This document shows positions 1-7,360 of a stretch of DNA of 21,430 nucleotides, one piece after another (position 1 is the stretch's first letter; each line of letters begins with the position of its first letter). Made by a program: the position numbers and the translations under genes. The notes beneath the pieces are model-generated. The model saw only the letters and a list, made by a program, of their open reading frames with translations, did not search any database and had not been told where the DNA came from. The stretch comes from Pseudobowmanella sp964228145 (GTDB lineage Bacteria; Pseudomonadota; Gammaproteobacteria; Enterobacterales; Alteromonadaceae), in contig CAXQZJ010000029.1 in the NCBI GenBank assembly GCA_964228145.1, positions 1 to 21,430 on the forward strand. The letters are read 5' to 3'.

Positions 1-1
1 T

Positions 2-232
2 AACCTCAATGGTCGCTTACTCTCATTAACGGCCGGCTTTGAGGCTAATCTTGAGGTTTACGCAGAAGAATTCCGAATTGTGGGCATTAGTGGTGAGTTA
101 TGCGCCAATGCCCATCAACAACTCAAACCCGCAAGCTATATGAGTATTAAAAAGGGACATAGCGTGTCCCGTTCAAGTCAATCTGGTGCGGTAAGTTACA
201 TTCGCACCCAGGGCAAGTTCGACATCCAATAA
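2..232 (+). CDS. C-terminal fragment of an unidentified protein (possible MinC C-terminal-like fold)
   Basis: An open frame of 76 codons runs from the left edge to a TAA at 230-232, so the 5' part of the gene is outside the window. It is the only plus-strand gene seen and converges on the membrane-protein gene, whose stop begins 5 bases away. The fragment has no membrane segment. Its first 35 residues (LNGRLL...G...A..VYAEEFRIVGISGEL) loosely resemble the Gly-rich beta-helical C-terminal domain of MinC by eye (LRGRALAG...F...L.AELVSIAG). The remaining tail is rich in Ser and Gln and ends KFDIQ. The resemblance is weak, the ending is unlike MinC proteins I know, and no function is assigned. 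Confidence 0.55.
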   Translation, partial: NLNGRLLSLTAGFEANLEVYAEEFRIVGISGELCANAHQQLKPASYMSIKKGHSVSRSSQSGAVSYIRTQGKFDIQ

Positions 233-237
233 GTTGC

Positions 238-1395
238 TTAAGTGTCTGTCTCCACCAGGGTTATCCAGTGCTGGTGGAGCCCAAACTGACTAATCACAAT
301 TTTGATGCAAACCAATAAGGGTAGCGCTAACAGCACCCCCAGGAATCCCCACAACCAACCCATGATTGCCAACCACAGGATAACCAGTAACGGATTTACC
401 CGCATACGCTTACCCAGTACCGTCGGTGTTATAAACTGAGATTCGATAATATTCAGCAGCAAGAATGCCGCAGCCGGTAACAGTGCCATCAGCTCCAGCC
501 CATATTGAACCAGCCCCGCTAACATAAGAATCGATAAGCTAATCACCGAGCCAACATAAGGGACGAAATTAAACAATGCCACCAGCGCACCCCATAACAG
601 AGCGTCCTGAACCCCGAGGAAGTACAATGCAGCGGCCGTACATAAGCCCAGGCCAGCATTGATGATGGCAATTGTCGTGATGTAGCGGGAAAGCTCAAGT
701 TGAATGCGCTTCACCAAGCTTTTGACTTTACGTTTATTGCTTACAATAGGAAACTCATCAATAAAAACATTGAACAAAGGCCGTCCATAGACCAGCAAAA
801 ACAACACTAAAATGACACCACCTAACATTTGCGCCAGATAAATCGGTGCTGAAGACAAGGTCGAAATCAACACCTCAGCGCCGCTTTGCTCTAACTTTTC
901 AGAAACGCTGGCGGTGGTCGACTGTTTATCTTTTTCAGGCTCGGGCTGTTCGTCACGACTAAACCAACTGAAAAAACCTTTATCCTTTGTTTCTGGCGGT
1001 GGCTTGTCCGCATCCATCTTTTGTTTTGCTTCCGCTTTAGATTGCTCCATCGCGTCACTGATGGAATCAAATTGCTGCTCTAAATAAACGGTGATTTTAG
1101 GCAAGGTTTTAAGCCATTTTTCAGCCGGTTCTGCAAGCTCAATCGTTAAGGTAACCAAGGGGGCAAGCAATAAGGCCATCAGTGCCACCGACGAAATAAT
1201 TCTGGGGATGAACCAACGCCGTAGCTTAGTCACCAAAGGATTTAATAACAGTGCGGTTAACAAGGCAAAGGCCACGGGGATAAATAAAGATTGGGCGTAA
1301 TACAGTACCCAGAGCCCCAAAACGACCGCGATAAAACGCAACACGTTTAATTGGCTGAACAGGGCTGACGTGCGCGGACTTTCCTGATCTGTCAC
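238..1395 (-). CDS. AI-2E/PerM-family membrane transporter
   Basis: This 385-residue integral membrane protein belongs to the AI-2E transporter (PerM/TqsA/YdiK) family, whose members are exporters or permeases with mostly uncertain substrates. Hydrophobic segments lie near residues 18-55 and 66-85, then around 180-205 and 240-375. The family-typical C-terminal region is present: LVALFNFVPYVGS (272-284), IESQFITPTVLGKR (317-330) and WGFLGVLLALPLL (349-361). Between the second and third hydrophobic blocks (about 105-172) is a long charged, Pro/Lys/Glu-rich loop that looks low-complexity. The start is GTG, preceded by an AAGGGA ribosome-binding site. It follows the atpC terminator, so it is probably transcribed alone. 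The substrate cannot be inferred. Confidence 0.85.
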   Translation of the reverse strand: MTDQESPRTSALFSQLNVLRFIAVVLGLWVLYYAQSLFIPVAFALLTALLLNPLVTKLRRWFIPRIISSVALMALLLAPLVTLTIELAEPAEKWLKTLPKITVYLEQQFDSISDAMEQSKAEAKQKMDADKPPPETKDKGFFSWFSRDEQPEPEKDKQSTTASVSEKLEQSGAEVLISTLSSAPIYLAQMLGGVILVLFLLVYGRPLFNVFIDEFPIVSNKRKVKSLVKRIQLELSRYITTIAIINAGLGLCTAAALYFLGVQDALLWGALVALFNFVPYVGSVISLSILMLAGLVQYGLELMALLPAAAFLLLNIIESQFITPTVLGKRMRVNPLLVILWLAIMGWLWGFLGVLLALPLLVCIKIVISQFGLHQHWITLVETDT

Positions 1396-1429
1396 ATTAA
1401 ATCCCTTAAAATCAGTAAATTACTCTACG

Positions 1430-1460
1430 AATATAGTTCAACACTACCAGTTAGCTGTAA
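1430..1460 (-). promoter_or_regulatory. Weak candidate promoter for the AI-2E family gene
   Basis: On the minus strand, TATATT (1430-1435) is preceded by TTACAG (1455-1460) with a 19-base spacer. It lies 35-65 bases upstream of the GTG start, in the AT-rich gap after the atp terminator. The long spacer and mediocre -35 make this tentative. Confidence 0.25.
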
Positions 1461-1504
1461 TTTTCACCAAACAATTAATGCATGAATTTGTGATTTTCAG
1501 ACAT

Positions 1505-1532
1505 AAAAAAGCCCCGCTAACGCGAGGCTTTT
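1505..1532 (-). terminator. Rho-independent terminator of the atp operon
   Basis: Read on the minus strand, a GCCTCGC / GCGGGGC stem of 7 pairs (one G-U) with a GTTA loop is followed by six T. It starts about 19 bases after the atpC stop. The opposite strand also shows a T-run (TTTT), so it may work in both directions. Confidence 0.85.
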
Positions 1533-1550
1533 GTTACCTGTCGTGTTTGA

Positions 1551-1967
1551 TTATTTACGCAGATTTTTAATCAGACGTAATTGTGCGATCGCTTGCGCCA
1601 ATTCGGCAGCAGCTTCGGCATAATCAAAATCAGTACCAGGATTCGCGATGTGCTCTTCCGCGCGGCGTTTAGCATCTTCAGCAGCTTGCTCGTCTAAATC
1701 CTCAGCGCGAACAGCTACATCAGCCAGCACGGTTACAGAACCAGGCTGAATTTCTAAAACACCACCAGCGATGTAGATTAACTCTTCTTCACCGTGTTGT
1801 TTGACCAAGCGCACCATACCCGGGCGCAGGGCAGTCAACAAAGGGGCGTGTCCCGGATAGATACCCAGTTCACCTTCGCTACCTGTGACCTGAATTGTTT
1901 CAACGCGACCAGAAAAGATTTTCTGCTCTGCACTTACTACATCCAGGTGGACTGTCATGGCGGCCAT
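1551..1967 (-). CDS. atpC: ATP synthase F1 subunit epsilon
   Basis: At 138 residues this matches the usual length (E. coli about 139). Epsilon is part of the F1 central stalk: it couples the c-ring to gamma and can inhibit ATP hydrolysis through its C-terminal helices. The N-terminal beta-sandwich signature is clear (VHLDVVSAEQKIFSG, then GSEGELGIYPGHAPLL and the GGVLEI segment). The C-terminal third (about 90-138) is an Ala/Glu-rich helical hairpin. The first ATG is preferred because AAGGAGG lies 5 bases upstream; the ATG three codons later would be too far from it. It is the last gene of the operon, separated from atpD by a perfect hairpin and followed by the terminator. Confidence 0.97.
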   Translation of the reverse strand: MAAMTVHLDVVSAEQKIFSGRVETIQVTGSEGELGIYPGHAPLLTALRPGMVRLVKQHGEEELIYIAGGVLEIQPGSVTVLADVAVRAEDLDEQAAEDAKRRAEEHIANPGTDFDYAEAAAELAQAIAQLRLIKNLRK

Positions 1968-1987
1968 TTACCCTCCTTAAGGTTACT

Positions 1988-2007
1988 GCCCGGTGTCATC
2001 ACCGGGC
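1988..2007 (-). promoter_or_regulatory. Intercistronic hairpin between atpD and atpC
   Basis: GCCCGGTG (1988-1995) and CACCGGGC (2000-2007) form a perfect 8-bp stem with a 4-base loop between the atpD stop and the atpC ribosome-binding site. There is no T-run, so it is not a standard terminator. It may stabilise or mark a processing point in the mRNA (inference). Confidence 0.6.
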
Positions 2008-2017
2008 GGCAACTGTC

Positions 2018-3406
2018 TTATTTCATGCCCTTGGCTTTTTCTACCGCTTCTTCGATAGAACCAACCATATAGAAGGCTTGCTCTGGCAGTGAATCGTATT
2101 CACCAGCAAGAATACCTTTAAAGCCACTGATGGTGTCTTTCAGGGAAACATACTTACCTGGTGAGCCAGTGAAGACTTCAGCAACGAAGAATGGCTGAGA
2201 CAAGAAACGCTGAATCTTACGAGCACGTGATACTACCTGCTTATCTTCTTCAGACAGCTCATCCATACCGAGGATGGCAATGATGTCTTTCAGCTCTTTA
2301 TAACGCTGCAGTACAGACTGTACGCCACGGGCAGTTTCATAGTGCTCTTGACCGATTACCAATGGGTCCAGCTGACGTGATGTTGAATCCAGAGGATCAA
2401 CCGCAGGGTAGATACCCAAAGCAGCGATGTCACGTGACAATACAACCGTTGCGTCCAAGTGCGCGAAGGTGGTAGCCGGAGACGGGTCAGTCAAGTCATC
2501 GGCTGGTACGTATACCGCCTGGATTGACGTAATTGAACCTGTCTTAGTTGACGTAATACGCTCCTGCAGTACACCCATTTCCTCTGCCAGAGTAGGCTGA
2601 TAACCTACCGCAGATGGCATACGACCTAACAGTGCTGATACCTCAGTACCTGCCAGCGTATAACGGTAGATGTTATCTACGAAGAACAGTACGTCACGAC
2701 CTTCGTCACGGAATTTCTCTGCCATCGTCAAACCAGTCAATGCAACGCGCAAACGGTTACCCGGTGGCTCGTTCATCTGACCGTAGACCAAAGATACTTT
2801 ATCCAGTACGTTTGAATCGTTCATTTCGTGATAGAAGTCATTACCCTCACGCGTACGCTCACCAACACCGGCGAATACTGAGTAGCCGCTGTGCTCGATT
2901 GCGATGTTACGGATAAGCTCCATCATGTTTACGGTTTTACCTACACCCGCACCACCGAACAGACCCACTTTACCACCCTTAGCGAATGGACATACCAAGT
3001 CAATTACCTTGATACCGGTTTCCAGTAGTTCTACTGAGCTTGATTGCTCTTCGTAGCTTGGTGCTTCACGGTGGATAGACCAACGATCTTCCTCACCGAT
3101 AGGACCCGCTTCATCAATCGGGTTACCCAACACGTCCATAATACGGCCCAAAGTAGCTTTACCTACCGGTACCGAGATTGGCGCGCCAGTGTTGTTTACA
3201 GCGATGCCACGACGCAGACCGTCTGTGGTACCCAGAGCGATGGTACGTACGATACCACCACCTAACTGCTGTTGTACTTCCAGAGTAAGTCCCTCGAGAT
3301 CACCTTCGGTGACCGTCAGGGCGTCATATACTCGTGGCACCTGATCTTGTGGAAACTCGATGTCCACAACGGCGCCAATGATTTGGACGACCTTACCTTG
3401 ACTCAT
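2018..3406 (-). CDS. atpD: ATP synthase F1 subunit beta (catalytic)
   Basis: This 462-residue catalytic subunit of F1 binds and interconverts ADP plus Pi and ATP in the alpha3beta3 hexamer. The P-loop GGAGVGKT is at residues 151-158. Further family blocks are GERTREGNDFYHEM, the Walker B stretch VLFFVDNIYRYTLAG, and the GRMPSAVGYQPTL and VYVPADDLTDPSPATTF segments. The C-terminal DELSEEDK region, which contacts gamma and epsilon, is intact. The usual DNIYRF is DNIYRY here, a conservative change. The ATG has an AGAGGAA ribosome-binding site. It lies 30 bases after atpG and is followed by a hairpin before atpC. Confidence 0.98.
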   Translation of the reverse strand: MSQGKVVQIIGAVVDIEFPQDQVPRVYDALTVTEGDLEGLTLEVQQQLGGGIVRTIALGTTDGLRRGIAVNNTGAPISVPVGKATLGRIMDVLGNPIDEAGPIGEEDRWSIHREAPSYEEQSSSVELLETGIKVIDLVCPFAKGGKVGLFGGAGVGKTVNMMELIRNIAIEHSGYSVFAGVGERTREGNDFYHEMNDSNVLDKVSLVYGQMNEPPGNRLRVALTGLTMAEKFRDEGRDVLFFVDNIYRYTLAGTEVSALLGRMPSAVGYQPTLAEEMGVLQERITSTKTGSITSIQAVYVPADDLTDPSPATTFAHLDATVVLSRDIAALGIYPAVDPLDSTSRQLDPLVIGQEHYETARGVQSVLQRYKELKDIIAILGMDELSEEDKQVVSRARKIQRFLSQPFFVAEVFTGSPGKYVSLKDTISGFKGILAGEYDSLPEQAFYMVGSIEEAVEKAKGMK

Positions 3407-3436
3407 GATATTTCCTCTTAATTTAAAAACCTTTGC

Positions 3437-4297
3437 CTACACCGCAGCAGCACCGCCAACGATTTCGCTAATTTCTTGCGTAATCGCAGCCTGACGCGCT
3501 TTGTTGTATACCAGTTGTAGTTCGTCGATCAGGTTGCCTGCGTTGTCTGTTGCGGCTTTCATCGCGACCATACGCGCAGCCTGTTCAGACGCGAGGTTTT
3601 CTACAACACCCTGATATACCTGAGACTCAATGTAACGAACCAATAATGCGTCCAAAATCGCTTTTGGATCCGGTTCATAAATGAAGTCCCAACGGTGAGT
3701 TAATTCGTCTTCTTCCGATTTTGGCAAAGGTAACAATTGCTCGATTTTCGGTTCCTGCGCCATAGTATTCACAAACTTGTTGAATACCAGGAACAAACGG
3801 TCAATCTTGCCTTCGTTGTACGCTTCCAACATGATGCGCACAGCACCTATCAGATCCTGTACTGACGGGTTGTCCCCCAGTCCAGACTCTGCAGCCAACA
3901 CTTTTCCGCCAAAGCGATTAAAGAAAGCGACAGCTTTCGAACCCAGCGCGGCGAAGTCAACTTCAACACCCTGGTCTTTCCAGCCTTTTGCTTCTTTGGC
4001 AACCGCTTTAAATTCGTTGGCATTTAAGCCACCGCATAATCCACGGTCAGTAGACACAACAATGTAGCCTACTCGCTTGACGTCACGTTCTTCCAAATAA
4101 GGATGACGATACTCAAGGTTGGCATGGGCAATGTGACCAATCACTTTGCGCATGTTGTCAGCGTACGGACGGCTAGACGCCATACGGTCTTGCGCCTTTT
4201 TCATTTTGGACGCAGCAACCATTTCCATCGCGCTGGTGATCTTCTGAGTATTCTTGATACTCCCGATCTTACCTTTTATCTCTTTACCGCCGGCCAT
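3437..4297 (-). CDS. atpG: ATP synthase F1 subunit gamma
   Basis: This 286-residue central-stalk subunit rotates inside alpha3beta3 and transmits torque from the c-ring. Both coiled-coil ends are typical: N-terminal GKIGSIKNTQKITSAMEMVAASK and a C-terminal helix ARMVAMKAATDNAGNLI...LQLVYNKARQAAITQEISEIVGGAAA. The central Rossmann-like part carries the STDRGLCGGLN motif. Length equals that of E. coli gamma to within a residue. The start ATG follows a GAGGAG ribosome-binding site. It is preceded by a GC-rich hairpin in the gap after atpA. Confidence 0.98.
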   Translation of the reverse strand: MAGGKEIKGKIGSIKNTQKITSAMEMVAASKMKKAQDRMASSRPYADNMRKVIGHIAHANLEYRHPYLEERDVKRVGYIVVSTDRGLCGGLNANEFKAVAKEAKGWKDQGVEVDFAALGSKAVAFFNRFGGKVLAAESGLGDNPSVQDLIGAVRIMLEAYNEGKIDRLFLVFNKFVNTMAQEPKIEQLLPLPKSEEDELTHRWDFIYEPDPKAILDALLVRYIESQVYQGVVENLASEQAARMVAMKAATDNAGNLIDELQLVYNKARQAAITQEISEIVGGAAAV

Positions 4298-4324
4298 GAC
4301 TATCTCCTCGATTACTCAACGACG

Positions 4325-4344
4325 GATGCGCCCACGGGCGCATC
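4325..4344 (-). promoter_or_regulatory. Intercistronic hairpin between atpA and atpG
   Basis: GATGCGCCC (4325-4333) and GGGCGCATC (4336-4344) are perfect inverted repeats separated by 2 bases, which would fold as an 8-bp stem with a CACG loop. It occupies most of the 54-base gap between the atpA stop and the atpG ribosome-binding site. It has no T-run, so an mRNA stability or processing role is more likely than termination (inference). Confidence 0.6.
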
Positions 4345-4351
4345 GTTCTGA

Positions 4352-5893
4352 TTACCAGGTTTGTGTCTCTTTGAACTTAGCTAATGCTTCTTTCAGAGAA
4401 CCTTCGATCTCGTCGTTGTAGTTTCCGGTTTCGTTAATCTTGGCCATCAGCTCAGCGTATTCACTGTTCATGAATGAGTGCAGAGATGCTTCGAAATCCA
4501 GAATCTTTTTCAATTCGATGTCTTTCAGGAAGCCTTTCTCAACAGCAAACAAAGAAACAGCCATATCTGCAACTGACAGAGGCGCATATTGCTTCTGCTT
4601 CATCAGCTCAGTTACACGCTCACCATGCTCTAACTGGGCGCGAGTCGCGTCATCCAGGTCAGAAGCGAACTGTGAGAATGCCGCTAATTCACGATACTGG
4701 GCCAAAGCCAGACGGATACCACCACCTAACTTTTTGATGATTTTGGTCTGTGCCGCACCACCAACACGAGATACTGAGATACCCGCGTTAACCGCAGGAC
4801 GAATACCTGCGTTGAATAAGTCAGTCTCTACGAAGATCTGACCATCGGTGATTGAGATAACGTTAGTCGGTACGAACGCAGAAACGTCACCGGCTTGCGT
4901 CTCAATGATTGGCAATGCTGTCAATGAACCGGTTTTACCTTTCACTTCGCCGTTAGTGTAACGCTCTACATAGTTTTCGTTTACACGTGCTGCACGTTCA
5001 AGCAGACGGGAGTGAAGATAGAAAACGTCACCTGGGTATGCTTCACGACCAGGTGGACGACGCAGCAACAATGAAACCTGACGATAAGCAACAGCTTGCT
5101 TAGACAAGTCATCATATACGATCAGCGCGTCTTCACCGCGGTCACGGAAGTATTCACCCATGGTACAACCAGAGTATGCTGACAAGTACTGCAAAGCTGC
5201 AGACTCAGAAGCAGACGCCGCGACTACGATGGTGTGCGCTAATGCACCGTGCTCTTCCAGTTTACGCACCACGTTGGCGATGGTAGATGCTTTCTGACCG
5301 ATAGCAACATACACACACTTAATGCCAGTGCCTTTCTGGTTGATGATCGCATCGATAGCCAGTGCAGTTTTACCTGTCTGACGGTCACCGATAACCAACT
5401 CACGCTGACCACGACCAATTGGGATCATGGAGTCGATAGACTTATAACCAGTCTGTACCGGCTCATCAACAGAGCGACGATCAATTACACCCGGTGCAAT
5501 TTTCTCGACTGGCTCAAAACCGTCGGCTTCGATCGCACCTTTACCATCGATAGGCTCACCCAAGGTGTTAACAACACGACCTAACAGTGCACGACCAACA
5601 GGTACTTCTAAAATACGACCCGTTGACTTAACTTTGGTACCTTCTTGCAGGTCCGCATATGGACCCATAACTACCGCACCTACAGAGTCTCGCTCAAGGT
5701 TAAGTGCGATGGCGTAGCGATTACCCGGAAGCTCGATCATCTCGCCTTGCATGACATCAGCAAGACCGTGAACACGAATGATACCGTCGGTTACACCAAC
5801 GATAGTCCCTTCGTTTCGCGCTTCACTTACTACATTAAACTGCTCAATTCGCTTTTTGATCAGTTCTGCAATTTCAGTGGAATTCAGTTGCAT
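4352..5893 (-). CDS. atpA: ATP synthase F1 subunit alpha
   Basis: This is the 513-residue regulatory, nucleotide-binding subunit of F1. The P-loop GDRQTGKT is at residues 169-176, the same position as in E. coli. The N-terminal helix MQLNSTEIAELIKKRIEQF binds delta, and the SRVGGAAQ segment carries the arginine that reaches into the beta catalytic site. Other family blocks include RPPGREAYPGDVFYLHSRLLERAA. The length equals the E. coli protein. It sits 13 bases after the atpH stop, with a TGAGGAT-like ribosome-binding site before the ATG. Confidence 0.98.
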   Translation of the reverse strand: MQLNSTEIAELIKKRIEQFNVVSEARNEGTIVGVTDGIIRVHGLADVMQGEMIELPGNRYAIALNLERDSVGAVVMGPYADLQEGTKVKSTGRILEVPVGRALLGRVVNTLGEPIDGKGAIEADGFEPVEKIAPGVIDRRSVDEPVQTGYKSIDSMIPIGRGQRELVIGDRQTGKTALAIDAIINQKGTGIKCVYVAIGQKASTIANVVRKLEEHGALAHTIVVAASASESAALQYLSAYSGCTMGEYFRDRGEDALIVYDDLSKQAVAYRQVSLLLRRPPGREAYPGDVFYLHSRLLERAARVNENYVERYTNGEVKGKTGSLTALPIIETQAGDVSAFVPTNVISITDGQIFVETDLFNAGIRPAVNAGISVSRVGGAAQTKIIKKLGGGIRLALAQYRELAAFSQFASDLDDATRAQLEHGERVTELMKQKQYAPLSVADMAVSLFAVEKGFLKDIELKKILDFEASLHSFMNSEYAELMAKINETGNYNDEIEGSLKEALAKFKETQTW

Positions 5894-5906
5894 CCTCAGT
5901 TCCCCG

Positions 5907-6440
5907 TTATGCTTGCAACGCGTCGGTCAGACGGCTCAATTTACTCTTCACAGAGCCATCAATTACCGTATCGCCGGCCTTAATAACCAAACCAGCAATC
6001 AGGGCAGAATCGACGTTACAATTCAGCTTAACTTTACGTGCCAGACGTTTCTCAAGAGACGCGGCAATGTTTTGTTTTTGTTCTTCGCTAAGTTCAATCG
6101 AAGAGGTGACAGCAACGTCAATCTCTTTGTCGAACTCTGCTTTTAATGCGTTGAACAAATCCAACACTGCCGGCAGTGCTTGCAGACGTCGGTTTTCGGC
6201 CATGACCTTAATCAGGTTTTGACCAGCGTCGTTGAGTTGCTCACCACAGACACCAACAAAAACTTCTGCCAGTTTGTCTGTTGCTAAGGCACCATCCAAT
6301 ACATCTTGCATGGTGTCGTTTTCAGCAACCTCAGCAGCAAATGCAATCATTTGCTGCCAGCTCTCAACGGCCTGGTTCTCGACCGCGTAGGCGAAAGCAG
6401 CTTTAGCGTAAGGACGAGCGATTGTTGTCATTTCAGACAT
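5907..6440 (-). CDS. atpH: ATP synthase F1 subunit delta
   Basis: At 177 residues this peripheral-stalk subunit matches E. coli delta in length. It joins the alpha N-termini to the b dimer. The N-terminal RPYAKAAFAYA motif is typical of delta/OSCP proteins, and the C-terminal half ends with the expected VIDGSVKSKLSRL segment. The first ATG is favoured, with AAGGAGG 9 bases upstream; a second ATG three codons later would be further from it. It lies between atpF and atpA with short gaps, consistent with a single transcript. Confidence 0.97.
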   Translation of the reverse strand: MSEMTTIARPYAKAAFAYAVENQAVESWQQMIAFAAEVAENDTMQDVLDGALATDKLAEVFVGVCGEQLNDAGQNLIKVMAENRRLQALPAVLDLFNALKAEFDKEIDVAVTSSIELSEEQKQNIAASLEKRLARKVKLNCNVDSALIAGLVIKAGDTVIDGSVKSKLSRLTDALQA

Positions 6441-6454
6441 AAGCTCAAACCTCC

Positions 6455-6925
6455 TTACAGTTCAGCAACAAGTTTTTCAACAATGTCACCATGCGCAGCT
6501 GCATCAATTTCACGCGCAAGAATACGCTCCGCACCCGTTACTGCTAACGCAGCAACCTGTTGGCGCAGTTCTTCTCTGGCACGATTGCGTTCTGCTTCGA
6601 CTTCAGCATGACCCTGAGAAATAATTTTCTCGCGTTCCACGTGACCACGTTGCGTTTCTTCGTCAACGATTTGGTTAGCACGCTTCTTGGCCTGCTCAAT
6701 AATTTCGGCTGCCTGTGCTTTAGCGTCTTTCAACTGTTCAGAAGCTTTCTCCTGAGCCAGCTGTAAGTCTTTCTCAGCACGCTCTGAAGCGGCCAGACCA
6801 TCAGCGATAGTCTTATTGCGCGCTTCAATGTTTGCCAGCAAAGGCGGCCAAACATACTTCATACAGAACCAGACAAATGCAGCAAAAACTATCATTTGTA
6901 AAACTAGGGTGAGATTAATATTCAC
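6455..6925 (-). CDS. atpF: ATP synthase Fo subunit b
   Basis: This 156-residue subunit, the same length as E. coli b, forms the dimeric peripheral stalk. One N-terminal membrane helix (about 5-25, LTLVLQMIVFAAFVWFCM) is followed by a long highly charged coiled-coil helix rich in Ala, Glu, Lys and Gln, with the conserved AEIIEQAKKRANQIVDEE stretch. Translation starts at GTG, supported by an AGGAGAG ribosome-binding site 7 bases upstream. It lies between atpE and atpH. Confidence 0.97.
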   Translation of the reverse strand: MNINLTLVLQMIVFAAFVWFCMKYVWPPLLANIEARNKTIADGLAASERAEKDLQLAQEKASEQLKDAKAQAAEIIEQAKKRANQIVDEETQRGHVEREKIISQGHAEVEAERNRAREELRQQVAALAVTGAERILAREIDAAAHGDIVEKLVAEL

Positions 6926-6968
6926 GCTGGTTCTCTCCTGTGTGGTTATAAATTACTTTGCGTATCTT

Positions 6969-6991
6969 CTAATCAAATACAGCTTGATTAG
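6969..6991 (-). promoter_or_regulatory. Hairpin overlapping the atpE stop codon
   Basis: CTAATCAA (6969-6976) and TTGATTAG (6984-6991) form an 8-bp stem with a 7-base loop. One arm includes the atpE stop codon. The stem is AT-rich and therefore weak; it might influence decay or spacing of the atpE-atpF message (inference). Confidence 0.4.
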
Positions 6992-7245
6992 CCTGCCAGA
7001 GCAGCCAGGTAAGGAGATGCAAAAGTAAACCACATGCCGATACCAATACCGATCATGGTGATCGCATCGATAAGACCAGCTACCAGGAACATTTTAACTT
7101 GCAGCATAGGAGCCAGTTCTGGCTGACGCGCAGTCGCTTCCAGGAACTTACCACCCAGCAAACCGAAACCGATTGCCGTACCTAAAGCGCCAAGACCCAG
7201 AATCAGGGTTACGCCCAGTGCTGTCATTGCTAAGATAGTTTCCAT
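6988..7245 (-). CDS. atpE: ATP synthase Fo subunit c (proteolipid)
   Basis: This 85-residue protein folds as two membrane helices (about 8-32 and 50-78) joined by the conserved polar loop ARQPE (38-43). Copies form the rotor c-ring. The ion-binding carboxylate is Asp60 in GLIDAITMIGIG. The surrounding residues lack the ETxxxY/S pattern of sodium-binding rings, so proton coupling is expected. It is slightly longer than E. coli c (79 residues). The ATG has a strong GGAGG site 7 bases upstream, and a T-rich stretch lies further up. Insertion of subunit c depends on YidC, which is also encoded in this window. Confidence 0.98.
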   Translation of the reverse strand: METILAMTALGVTLILGLGALGTAIGFGLLGGKFLEATARQPELAPMLQVKMFLVAGLIDAITMIGIGIGMWFTFASPYLAALAG

Positions 7246-7298
7246 TGATTTTCCTCCGATTGGATAACTTAATGTTTAACAAATAAAAAAACTAAAAC
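7246..7298 (-). promoter_or_regulatory. atpE translation initiation region with U-rich upstream stretch
   Basis: On the minus strand a U-rich run (7281-7298) precedes a GGAGG site (7253-7257) placed 7 bases before the atpE ATG. E. coli atpE has a known U-rich translational enhancer in this position, matching the high copy number of subunit c. A similar role here is inferred. Confidence 0.5.
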
Positions 7299-7326
7299 TT
7301 GTTGTGCCTTCCTGGCCTGCAATAAA

Positions 7327-7344
7327 GCCAATATCCGTATTGGC
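7327..7344 (-). promoter_or_regulatory. Hairpin in the atpB-atpE gap
   Basis: GCCAATA (7327-7333) and TATTGGC (7338-7344) form a perfect 7-bp stem with a 4-base loop. On the minus strand it is followed by TTTATT. This is a weak terminator-like or processing structure just after the atpB stop. Confidence 0.45.
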
Positions 7345-7360
7345 CGCAGTTAACTCAAAA

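Noticed and set aside
4440..4841. Plus-strand open frame of 133 codons opposite atpA
   Set aside because: It is antisense to a highly conserved gene, with composition expected from the reverse strand and no ribosome-binding site noted. Similar plus-strand frames opposite other genes were dropped for the same reason.
6633..6648. parS-like sequence with a CACGTG core in atpF
   Set aside because: Only about 10 of 16 bases match the parS consensus and the outer half-sites are lost. It is within a conserved coding region and explained by codon choice.
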